64,000 nt of DNA, taken from CAYJBH01 sp964369965 (GTDB lineage: Bacteria; Bacillota; Clostridia; Oscillospirales; Ruminococcaceae). The stretch's first letter is position 1. Every line of letters starts with the position of its first letter. The DNA lies in the NCBI GenBank assembly GCA_964369965.1, contig CAYJGF010000015.1:5167-69166 (forward strand), in the 5' to 3' direction. The translations under genes were made by a program, and so were the position numbers. The notes below the pieces were generated by a model that worked only from the letters and a program-made list of their open reading frames with translations, was not told the origin of the DNA and made no database searches. Shown one piece after another: positions 17,377 through 25,350 of this stretch.

Positions 17377-18954
17377 ATGCCACATCCACCATTTACCGAT
17401 TTAGATTTTGTACATCAAAACCGATTGCCGGTCGACGCAGTCGGTTTTGGTTACGATACGGTTGGTGACGCGAGGAATAGCGTTGTCAGCCGACACTATC
17501 TGTGTCTTGACGGTGGGTGGGATTTTCTTTTTTATCCCTCGATTGACAGCGTGCCGGAGGGGATCGAGTTTTTACGGGACTTCCCCTTTGACTGTGTTGT
17601 GAAAACCCCTCACGAGTGGAACGACTCTAAGGTGGTCGACATCCCCCCTGACAACCAGCAAACACTCTCAAAACGTGTTTTAAACGATAATGCGGTCGGG
17701 GTTTATCATCGGACTATTGATGTTACCACCGAAATGATGGAGCGCGAGCTTTTTTTGCAACTTGACGGTGTCGGCTCGGCGGCAGAGGTATATGTCGGGG
17801 GGAACTATATCGGGTTTTGCCAATCCACCTACGATGCCCACCGATTTAACATCGCCGATTTTGTCCTGCGCGGGATAAATCACATCACGATAATTGTCTA
17901 TCGTATCAGTTACGGGAGTTGTTTTGAGACTTCCGGCGACGCACCGTGCCTCACCGGACTTTTTCGCAGTGTATGGCTGTGCGGTGAGCCGATATTTCGC
18001 ATCGACAGTCTGAACATAGACACCGCACTTCAAAACAACTATACCGACGCGACACTCACGGTCAAGGCAGGCATTAACGCCGCGGCAGAGCTTGAATCGC
18101 TGGAGCTGTGGGGGATATTGTACGATGCCGGCGGTGCTATAGTCGGCAAGGCTCAGGAAATTCTTTTCGACGTGGTGCGCACCGAGAACTCGGTCGAACT
18201 GGAGCTGTCGATATCGCTTGTCGGCGTCAAGCTATGGAGTGGTGAGAGCCCATATCTCTACCGCCTTGTGCTATATCTACAGGACGCCCACGGCAACAGC
18301 CTTGATCTGCGTTCGAGCTATGTGGGATTTCGTGAGATTGCCGTGAAAGACAGTGTTTGTCTAAACCTCAACGGTCGCCCCATCAAACTTTTTGGCACGA
18401 ACTATGTCGAGTGGGACAAAGATTTTAACGGGATGTTACGGGAGGAACGCATAGAGGAGTTGCTAATCCGCCTTAAAAAAAGCGACATCAACGCCGTTCG
18501 TCTTTTAAACCCTGCCTGTGATATGTTCTATAACCTTTGCGATAAGCTCGGCATATCGGTGGTGGAGCAGATTAATTTTGAGGTGGAAAAAAAGATTTTC
18601 ACTCATGCGCAGTATAGCATGTTTTGCCGTGAACGATTGCAGTCTGTGTGTCAACGTTTGAAAAACCACCCCTGCATTATCCTATGGCACCCCCATAAAA
18701 TGCCGCTGTTTATAAGGGCGAAATTGATAAATACACTAAGAAAAACAGACGGCACAAGACCTTTAATCGGAGTTGCGATAAAGACATTTGACACATTGTC
18801 CGGCAGATATCTAAAAAGGGCGCAAAAAATGAAAGGGTCGGTGTTATTGCTCGACAATGTCGATGTTAAAGGCGCAAACACCACCGTTCGTCTCGATGAT
18901 TATATCGAAACGATGAGGCGCTGCGAACATATAACCGGTATATTCATGTCTTGA
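17377..18954 (+). CDS. Degenerate, shortened glycoside hydrolase family 2 (beta-galactosidase-like) protein
   Basis: A 525-residue protein with the LacZ-type order: a jelly-roll sugar-binding domain (about 35-205, DGVGSAAEVYV), an Ig-like domain (about 205-325, LWSGESPYLYRL) and a TIM barrel from LNLNGRPIKLFGTNYVEWD (329 on). The barrel ends at GIFMS, where LacZ continues from GGFVWDW for some 400 residues. The acid/base motif W-S-L-G-N-E reads W437-H-P-H-K-M442, and the nucleophile segment (LCEY in LacZ) reads LLDN. Both catalytic Glu residues are therefore missing. The frame is intact and the gene lies 24 bp behind serA. A non-catalytic carbohydrate-binding or regulatory role is inferred; no specific function is recognisable. 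Confidence 0.8.
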   Translation: MPHPPFTDLDFVHQNRLPVDAVGFGYDTVGDARNSVVSRHYLCLDGGWDFLFYPSIDSVPEGIEFLRDFPFDCVVKTPHEWNDSKVVDIPPDNQQTLSKRVLNDNAVGVYHRTIDVTTEMMERELFLQLDGVGSAAEVYVGGNYIGFCQSTYDAHRFNIADFVLRGINHITIIVYRISYGSCFETSGDAPCLTGLFRSVWLCGEPIFRIDSLNIDTALQNNYTDATLTVKAGINAAAELESLELWGILYDAGGAIVGKAQEILFDVVRTENSVELELSISLVGVKLWSGESPYLYRLVLYLQDAHGNSLDLRSSYVGFREIAVKDSVCLNLNGRPIKLFGTNYVEWDKDFNGMLREERIEELLIRLKKSDINAVRLLNPACDMFYNLCDKLGISVVEQINFEVEKKIFTHAQYSMFCRERLQSVCQRLKNHPCIILWHPHKMPLFIRAKLINTLRKTDGTRPLIGVAIKTFDTLSGRYLKRAQKMKGSVLLLDNVDVKGANTTVRLDDYIETMRRCEHITGIFMS

Positions 18955-18979
18955 CGGCATACTTACTGTGGTGTATAAT
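18951..18979 (+). promoter_or_regulatory. Promoter of galM
   Basis: TTGACG (18951-18956, overlapping the stop codon of the GH2-like gene), 17-bp spacer, perfect TATAAT (18974-18979). Confidence 0.8.
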
Positions 18980-19025
18980 GGATATGCACCGAAAGTATTT
19001 ACTTCATTGAAAGGACAAACACAAG

Positions 19026-20084
19026 ATGAAAGAGATGAAAAAAGAGTTTTTTGGGCTTAATGAGGACGGGAGCGACCTGCTCTCCTACACGCTCGAAAAC
19101 GATAACGGGACCAGTATCACCGCAATACCATATGGTGCGACGATAACCTCCCTCAAAACCGCCGACAGAAACGGCAAGTTTGAGGACATCGTGCTCGGCT
19201 ATGATACCCAGCCGCAGTACGCCGAGGCGGGGACCTATTTCGGTGCATTTGTGGGACGGTATGCCAACCGTATAGAGGGGGCGTCGTTCTTTCTTGATAA
19301 AAAACTCTATAAATTAGAAAAAAATGACGGCAACAACACCCTGCACGGCGGTTTTGCACGATATAGCCACCGCCAATTTGAGGTGGAGGCACAGGACGAT
19401 CGTATAATATTCACCCTTTTCAGCCCGGACGGCGACGGCGGTTATCCCGGCAATTTGCAGGTGAGTGTGACCTACTGCCTTAGCGAGGATGACAAGCTGA
19501 TCATGGATTATAAGGCGACCTGTGATGCCCTCACCATCGCGAATTTCACCAACCACAGTTATTTTAACCTCAACGGTCACGCGAGCGGCGATATCCTCGG
19601 GCATATGCTTAAGATAAATGCCGACCGCATTACCGAGAATAACAGTGAATGTGTTCCGACAGGTGGATATATGCCGGTGACCGGCACCGCCCTCGATTTT
19701 AGGACACCCAAACCGGTCGGCAAGGACATCAAGTCCAGGGAGCCGCAGGTGCAAAATTTTGGCGGCTACGATAACAACTTTGTGCTGAAAAAGGACAAGG
19801 GGTTTGACGTCGCGGCGGTGCTGTACAGTGAGCAAAGCGGCCGCAAAATGACGGTTGTCACCACAAAGCCGGGTATGCAGCTATATACCGGCAACAAGAT
19901 AGACAACATCACCGGCAAGGACGGCGCTATATATAAAGAACATGCAGGGCTGTGTCTTGAGACCGGCTATTTCCCCGGTGGTCCCGATATCGAGGGTTTC
20001 CCGAGCGTTATTATGGGTCCTAATGAGCCGTATCACCACATCACCGTTTTTGAGTTTGGTGTGGGCGACCCGTTTGCGGAATAG
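19026..20084 (+). CDS. galM: Aldose 1-epimerase (mutarotase)
   Basis: Interconverts alpha- and beta-anomers of aldoses such as galactose. Seen are YGATITSL, VGRYANRIEGA, NTLHGG (catalytic-type His), TNHSYFNLNG (second His) and the Glu in GLCLETGYFPGGPD. The 352 residues match the family. An AAGGA site is 10 nt before the ATG. Its own strong promoter makes it the head of a short transcript with the DUF896 gene. No other Leloir gene is nearby. Confidence 0.94.
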   Translation: MKEMKKEFFGLNEDGSDLLSYTLENDNGTSITAIPYGATITSLKTADRNGKFEDIVLGYDTQPQYAEAGTYFGAFVGRYANRIEGASFFLDKKLYKLEKNDGNNTLHGGFARYSHRQFEVEAQDDRIIFTLFSPDGDGGYPGNLQVSVTYCLSEDDKLIMDYKATCDALTIANFTNHSYFNLNGHASGDILGHMLKINADRITENNSECVPTGGYMPVTGTALDFRTPKPVGKDIKSREPQVQNFGGYDNNFVLKKDKGFDVAAVLYSEQSGRKMTVVTTKPGMQLYTGNKIDNITGKDGAIYKEHAGLCLETGYFPGGPDIEGFPSVIMGPNEPYHHITVFEFGVGDPFAE

Positions 20085-20093
20085 GGTTGTAAG

Positions 20094-20267
20094 ATGGACA
20101 AAAAAGAGATAGAGCGCATATCACAACTGGCACGCAAGGAGAAGGCTGTCGGTCTCTCCCCCGATGAAAAAGAGGAGCAAAAAACCCTGCGTGAGCGTTA
20201 TATAAAGGCAATTCGCAATAATTTAGAGTGTCAGTTACAGGGCATAAAACCACCAAAAAAACAGTAG
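20094..20267 (+). CDS. Small DUF896 (YnzC-like) protein
   Basis: A 57-residue ORF. The product begins MDKKEIERISQLARKEKAVG, continues with LSPDEKEEQ and RERYIKAIRNNL, and ends PPKKQ. This is the two-helix DUF896 pattern (helix, GLTPEE turn, helix), as in B. subtilis YnzC. The family is highly charged and of unknown biochemical role. The start is 9 bp after galM. Confidence 0.85.
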   Translation: MDKKEIERISQLARKEKAVGLSPDEKEEQKTLRERYIKAIRNNLECQLQGIKPPKKQ

Positions 20268-20364
20268 TTATAAAGCAATGAAAACACACATTTGTCACAA
20301 ATATCCACTATAATTTATAAGGTATGTTTGGATAGAATAACAACAAAAAGGACTTGTATTTTAG

Positions 20365-20868
20365 ATGATATTTCACTCACGCAGGGAACTTGACGATATT
20401 TTCAGTAATATAATCGAGGACATCATGTCACACACCTCGGTGCAGGACATGAAGACGATTTCACAACATTCTAAGCATATAAGTAGGTTTGACCACAGCC
20501 TTTATGTCGCGTATACCGGTTTTGTCATCTGTCACCGACTCGGTCTTGACTCCCACGCGGCGGCACGTGCCGGCATGTTGCACGATTTCCATGAGCACGA
20601 TTCGCGCTATACCTCGGCGGCGTTCAAACTGCTGTTTACCCATGCGACCCATGCATCAAGGCAGGCGAGCGAGCATTTCACCCTTTCTGAAAAAGAGAAG
20701 AATATTATAGAGAGCCACATGTGGCCTATCACCCCGCACAAACTCCCGAAAAGCCGTGAGGCACTCATTATAAACATGGTTGACACCTTTTGCGCCGCTC
20801 TGGAGATGGTGGGATACTACAAACGCAGTAAAAAGATGGTGAAGCTGACAGGATTATGTCCTGTTTGA
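20365..20868 (+). CDS. HD-domain phosphohydrolase family protein
   Basis: A 167-residue single-domain HD protein. Metal-ligand candidates are His in RFDHSLYVA, the His-Asp pair in GMLHDFHEHD, His in IESHMWP and Asp in NMVDTF. HD proteins of this size often act on nucleotides or phosphate esters, but the substrate cannot be told. AAGGA lies about 12 nt before the ATG, a weak arrangement. The gene is followed by a separate promoter and a GGDEF/EAL gene, so a link to cyclic-nucleotide signalling is possible but unproven. Confidence 0.8.
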   Translation: MIFHSRRELDDIFSNIIEDIMSHTSVQDMKTISQHSKHISRFDHSLYVAYTGFVICHRLGLDSHAAARAGMLHDFHEHDSRYTSAAFKLLFTHATHASRQASEHFTLSEKEKNIIESHMWPITPHKLPKSREALIINMVDTFCAALEMVGYYKRSKKMVKLTGLCPV

Positions 20869-20894
20869 CTTTAGCAACAGAATGAATTTATATA

Positions 20895-20923
20895 TTGTAA
20901 ATCTTGTATAAATATTGTATAAT
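20895..20923 (+). promoter_or_regulatory. Promoter of the GGDEF/EAL gene
   Basis: TTGTAA (20895-20900), 17-bp spacer, TATAAT (20918-20923), 38 bp before the start codon. Confidence 0.6.
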
Positions 20924-20961
20924 AATATAGAAACATTTTAATATAGGATATATTTCAATAT

Positions 20962-23900
20962 ATGATGAAGGATAAAAGAAAAAAAAGTGATTTGATCTTA
21001 GATAAAGACACTCTTTCGATAGCACCGGGTAGTATAATGAGCAAGGTTTCCGATAAAGACCTGCTTGTTATGATGACCGAGCTGTCGAACGAGTGGTTTT
21101 TTTCTTTTGAAGTAGCGACCGATATTATACAATATTACGGCAGTATCGTGGAGAGTTTCGGTCAGTCCACCACCGCCTCGGTGTCACTCGGCGCGTCGCT
21201 GGAGCTCGGCGTGGTTCACCCCGACGACAGCGAGTTGTTTTTGCGTTTTATCGACAACATAAAAAAAGGGCTGTTTGAATCTCTCGATATTCGATATAAA
21301 CAGATGGACGGCACATATCGATACTATCGCATTATGTATAAGACGATAAACGATAAAAAGGGCGTGCCGGTTTTTGTGGTCGGGAAGGGTGTGGATGTCC
21401 ATGACCAAAAAATATTGGAGGAGCGTTCCAAAATTGACCTTTTGACCGAGTGTTATAACAAAATCTCCGCCGAGCAACTTATTGAGGAGGTACTGCAACA
21501 GCAAAACGACACGGTTCACGCGCTCTTTATTGTTGACATAGATAATTTTAAATCCATCAACGACAACTTTGGACATTTTTTCGGGGATGAGGTTTTAAAG
21601 GAGGTTGCCCACAACCTAAAAACCTCCTTTAGAACGCAGGATATTGTCGCGAGGATAGGCGGCGATGAGTTCATCGTGTTTGTGGAAAATACCTGTGATA
21701 CCGACATACTAAAGTCCAGGGCAAGAAAGATAATGGAGGTGTTTAACAAACGCTATTCCGGCGCCGACCGCGATTATTCCATCTCCGGCAGTGTTGGTAT
21801 CGCGATGTATCCTGACTCGGGCGAGCGTTATGATGAACTGTATAAGTCCGCGGACAAGGCTTTGTATCAAGCGAAGATGCTCGGCAAAAACCAGTTTGTG
21901 TTTTATAACGACTCTTTGGTGGATGGCACGATGCGCGACCTCACACGTGTTGAAAATGCAAACCGTGTCGCCGGCAGTTATTTTGACTATGCGCTCATCT
22001 CCGCCGTTTTTGATATTTTATATGAGAACAACGCGAACGACCAATCGGTCGATAAGGTCATGCAGATTATCGGTCAAAAATATGATGCTGACCGATGCTA
22101 TATCTTTGAGACTTTTGATAACGGCGAAACTTATGATAACACTTTTGAGTGGTGCAAGCTCGGGGTAAGTGCCGAGATTGACAACCTCAAAGGCGTCACA
22201 AAGGAGGTGCTTTCTACCTTTTTCACCGACGCCACCGAACAGGGCATACTCTACACAAACGATCTCAACTCCATGTTTGGGAGAACCGCCGCGTATGACC
22301 TCATGGCGGATCAGGGGATAAAATCCTTCGCCCATGCACAGATTAAAAAAGGGGAGCAGGTCACCTTTTTCCTCGGTCTGGATGACTGCACAAAACAGAG
22401 GGTATGGAGCGAAAAGGAGATAAACAGCCTCGTCTATATCTCAAAAATCATCTCCATCATCTTTCAAAGCAAGCATCTTCAAACAATGCTCGGCGAGTTG
22501 ACCGAGTACAATAAGATTTCAGCATACCTATCGGAATATACAAACGACCTTGTCTATGTCTCGGATATAGATAACTATGAACTGCTTCACGTTAATAAAG
22601 CGATATTGCAGGCACTCGGCAACCCACCGGAATCGGCGTGGAAGAACAAAAAGTGCTATGAAATTCTTCAGGGCAAGGATGCACCATGTGAGTTTTGCAC
22701 CAATTCGCAGCTTGTGGAGGGGGAATTTTATGAGTGGACCTATTTTAACCCTACATTTGAAAAGCTGTATTTCCTTAAAGACAGCATTGTACCCATGCAG
22801 GGGAAAAATGTCCGTTTAGAGGTGGCGACCGATATAACGCAACTCGACCTGCTCGAATCGGAGCTGAAAAAGCGCCTCGACGAGGAGCGGCTGTTAATCA
22901 GCTGTATCGATATACTTCACTCCGGTGAGACACCGGGCGTTTGTATCGATCGCCTACTCGCGATTATTGCGAACTATTACGGTGCCGACCGCTGTTATAT
23001 CTTTGAGTTCGATAACATCAATGACCTGATACACAATACCTATGAATGGTGTTCCGAAGGGGTAGTGCCTCAAAAAGACAATCTTCAAAATGTTGATAAA
23101 TCAGAAATAAAAACATGGTGCGATAAATTTATCGAGGAGGGCGAGTTTTTCATCGACAAACTGGATAGCGACCTGTCTAAAGACTCACCGGAGTATGATA
23201 CCCTTTCAGTGCAGGGTATAGAGTCGCTCGTCACGGCACCCATCAAGGACGAAGACGATGAGTTGACCGGATTTATCGGCGTCGACAACCCTAAAAGGAA
23301 CAGTAAAAACACCCTGCTCATGCGCTCTATAGCAAGGTTTGTCGCAAACTTTTTGGACGAGACAAGGCTGTTGGAGGAGCTTAATCGACTGAGCTACTAT
23401 GACACCCTAACCGGCATAAAAAACCGCCACAGCTTTTCCGGCATGTTGCGGCAACTTGATAGAATAAAGTTTACCTCACTCGGGGTGGCTTATATCGATG
23501 TGTTGGGTTTAAAATCCATCAACGAGGTCAACGGTTCAGAGTATGGAGATGAGGTGTTAAAACGCCTTACCAAAGATATCTGTCAGGTGTTTGCCGACGA
23601 TGTGTATCGTGTGGGCGGTGATGAGTTTATCGTCATAAAACGCGATGTCACGGAGGAGCGTTTTGAAAAGGATCTCACAGAGCTTAAGGCGCTTATCGCG
23701 CCCGAGAATTTTGATGCAAACATCGGATACACATGGAACAAAACATTCTCGAATGTATCGAACCTAAAAGACACCTCAAAGGGTAACCGATATAGAAGTA
23801 TCCTGTCGCAAAATTTAGAAAGCGAAATTAAAGGAAATAAGTTTGTCGTATATCTGCAACCTCAGATGGATATTCAGGATTCTCACGTCTCGGGAGCGGA

Positions 23901-24561
23901 GGCACTTGTCAGGCGAGTGGGCGGTGACAACATGTTGCAACCGCCGGACAGCTTTATCCCGTTTTATGAAAAAGAGGGCATGATAACCCTCATTGATCTG
24001 CATGTATTCGAGGTGGTATGTAAGACGATAAAATTTTGGATGGACAGCGGCAGTGATAAGGGTGTCTCGGTGGCGGTCAACTGCTCTCGCATGACCGTAA
24101 TCGAGCCGGGAATTGTGGAAAAACTATCGCAAATATCGGACCGTTACGGCGTGGAGCGCTCCCGTATTATAATTGAAATAACCGAGACTATAAGCGATGT
24201 TTCGGAGCAAAAGATGTCGCAGATAACTTCAAACTTTTCAAAGGTCGGATTTAAACTGTCGCTGGATGATTTCGGCAGTGGTTACTCCAACCTCTCCACC
24301 TTAAAATTTACCGACTTTGATGAGGTGAAGTTGGACCGTTCTCTCACAAGTGAGCTTGTATCGGACGAAAAATCGCGTCTTTTGACACATTCAGCACTTA
24401 AACTTTGCAACGAGATGGATGGTCTTGTCTCGATAGCGGAGGGGATTGAGTATGAGGAGCAACACGAGATACTCAAAACCATGAATTGTCACAAGGGGCA
24501 GGGCTTTTATTTCGCACGCCCGATGCCGATTGAGGAGTTTAACAGAAGGTATATATTGTAA
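20962..24561 (+). CDS. Multidomain cyclic-di-GMP signalling protein (PAS-GGDEF-GAF-PAS-GAF-GGDEF-EAL)
   Basis: A 1199-residue soluble protein with no membrane segments. Domain order read by eye: PAS-like (about 40-150), GGDEF with intact motif at 233-237, GAF-like (about 335-500), PAS-like (about 515-630), GAF-like (about 640-800), second GGDEF with intact motif at 885-889, and EAL (about 950-1199). The EAL domain has EAL at 980-982, VNCS, EITE, DDFGSGYS, VKLDR, AEGIE and GQGFYFARP, so the metal and catalytic residues appear complete. Two cyclases and one phosphodiesterase on one chain imply a switchable enzyme under several sensory inputs. The two GAF modules are similar (DRCYIFE, NTxEWC in both), pointing to internal duplication. 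It converges with birA with only 3 bp between stop codons. Confidence 0.93.
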   Translation: MMKDKRKKSDLILDKDTLSIAPGSIMSKVSDKDLLVMMTELSNEWFFSFEVATDIIQYYGSIVESFGQSTTASVSLGASLELGVVHPDDSELFLRFIDNIKKGLFESLDIRYKQMDGTYRYYRIMYKTINDKKGVPVFVVGKGVDVHDQKILEERSKIDLLTECYNKISAEQLIEEVLQQQNDTVHALFIVDIDNFKSINDNFGHFFGDEVLKEVAHNLKTSFRTQDIVARIGGDEFIVFVENTCDTDILKSRARKIMEVFNKRYSGADRDYSISGSVGIAMYPDSGERYDELYKSADKALYQAKMLGKNQFVFYNDSLVDGTMRDLTRVENANRVAGSYFDYALISAVFDILYENNANDQSVDKVMQIIGQKYDADRCYIFETFDNGETYDNTFEWCKLGVSAEIDNLKGVTKEVLSTFFTDATEQGILYTNDLNSMFGRTAAYDLMADQGIKSFAHAQIKKGEQVTFFLGLDDCTKQRVWSEKEINSLVYISKIISIIFQSKHLQTMLGELTEYNKISAYLSEYTNDLVYVSDIDNYELLHVNKAILQALGNPPESAWKNKKCYEILQGKDAPCEFCTNSQLVEGEFYEWTYFNPTFEKLYFLKDSIVPMQGKNVRLEVATDITQLDLLESELKKRLDEERLLISCIDILHSGETPGVCIDRLLAIIANYYGADRCYIFEFDNINDLIHNTYEWCSEGVVPQKDNLQNVDKSEIKTWCDKFIEEGEFFIDKLDSDLSKDSPEYDTLSVQGIESLVTAPIKDEDDELTGFIGVDNPKRNSKNTLLMRSIARFVANFLDETRLLEELNRLSYYDTLTGIKNRHSFSGMLRQLDRIKFTSLGVAYIDVLGLKSINEVNGSEYGDEVLKRLTKDICQVFADDVYRVGGDEFIVIKRDVTEERFEKDLTELKALIAPENFDANIGYTWNKTFSNVSNLKDTSKGNRYRSILSQNLESEIKGNKFVVYLQPQMDIQDSHVSGAEALVRRVGGDNMLQPPDSFIPFYEKEGMITLIDLHVFEVVCKTIKFWMDSGSDKGVSVAVNCSRMTVIEPGIVEKLSQISDRYGVERSRIIIEITETISDVSEQKMSQITSNFSKVGFKLSLDDFGSGYSNLSTLKFTDFDEVKLDRSLTSELVSDEKSRLLTHSALKLCNEMDGLVSIAEGIEYEEQHEILKTMNCHKGQGFYFARPMPIEEFNRRYIL

Positions 24562-24564
24562 AGG

Positions 24565-25350
24565 CTATAATTTTATCGAAACATCGCCGAAAAACAACCG
24601 TTTGCTTTCGCCGTTTTCCAACCTCAGCATGAGGTTGCACCGCTCGTCCATGTCGACGACATGCGCGTTGTAGACCATTTCCCCCTCATTCACGGTGATG
24701 TCACGACCGAGCACTATACTGCGCTCACGATACTCACGTGACACCTCGTCCAGCCGGTCGGGGTAGATCGAAAAAAAATTATCAATAAGTGCGGCTGAAA
24801 ACACAGCATAAAGATCATCGTCCGGCATGTCAAAAACGGCACCGGCGATGGTCTTTATTTCGCTGTCAAAACCGCCTTTGGGCGTAAAAAGATTAATCCC
24901 CATGCCGAGTATAGCATAGTTCGCACTGCCATCTCGATTTATGGAGGATAGGGTGAGGATGCCGCTGACCTTTTTGCCGTCGATAAATATGTCGTTCACC
25001 CATTTTATGCCCGGTTTTTTGTCGGTCAACTGCTCTATGGTGCGACAAAGCGCGACGGCGGCGGCGAGCGTTATCACACTTATTTCGTCGCCTTTTAGGG
25101 TCGGCTTTAAAAGCATACTCATATATATGCCGTTTTGTGGCGAGTGAAAAACCCTGCCCAATCGTCCGCGCCCCTCGCTTTGATGCTCGGCAATGACTAT
25201 AAGCCCTTCCTGGCTGTCAAGATGTTTTTTAATTACATCGTTGGTGGAGCTCACACTGTCGTACAGTAAAAAATTGAGCTCCTTTTTACAATTTATATGA
25301 GAGCGTATCTGCTCCTCCGATAAGTGTGTCATAATATTATAGGTAGCCAT
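24565..25350 (-). CDS. birA: Biotin--[acetyl-CoA-carboxylase] ligase, no DNA-binding domain
   Basis: Attaches biotin to carboxylase carrier domains via biotinyl-AMP. Seen are STNDVIK, the biotinyl-AMP loop EGRGRLGRVFHSPQNGIYMSM, KWVNDIFIDGKKVSGIL, GMGINL and a C-terminal SH3-like domain (about 215-261). At 261 residues it lacks the N-terminal winged helix of bifunctional BirA, so it is a ligase only. The ATG at 25350 overlaps the upstream muramidase gene by 14 bp; a second ATG at 25332 is possible. The overlap suggests translational coupling. Confidence 0.93.
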   Translation of the reverse strand: MATYNIMTHLSEEQIRSHINCKKELNFLLYDSVSSTNDVIKKHLDSQEGLIVIAEHQSEGRGRLGRVFHSPQNGIYMSMLLKPTLKGDEISVITLAAAVALCRTIEQLTDKKPGIKWVNDIFIDGKKVSGILTLSSINRDGSANYAILGMGINLFTPKGGFDSEIKTIAGAVFDMPDDDLYAVFSAALIDNFFSIYPDRLDEVSREYRERSIVLGRDITVNEGEMVYNAHVVDMDERCNLMLRLENGESKRLFFGDVSIKL

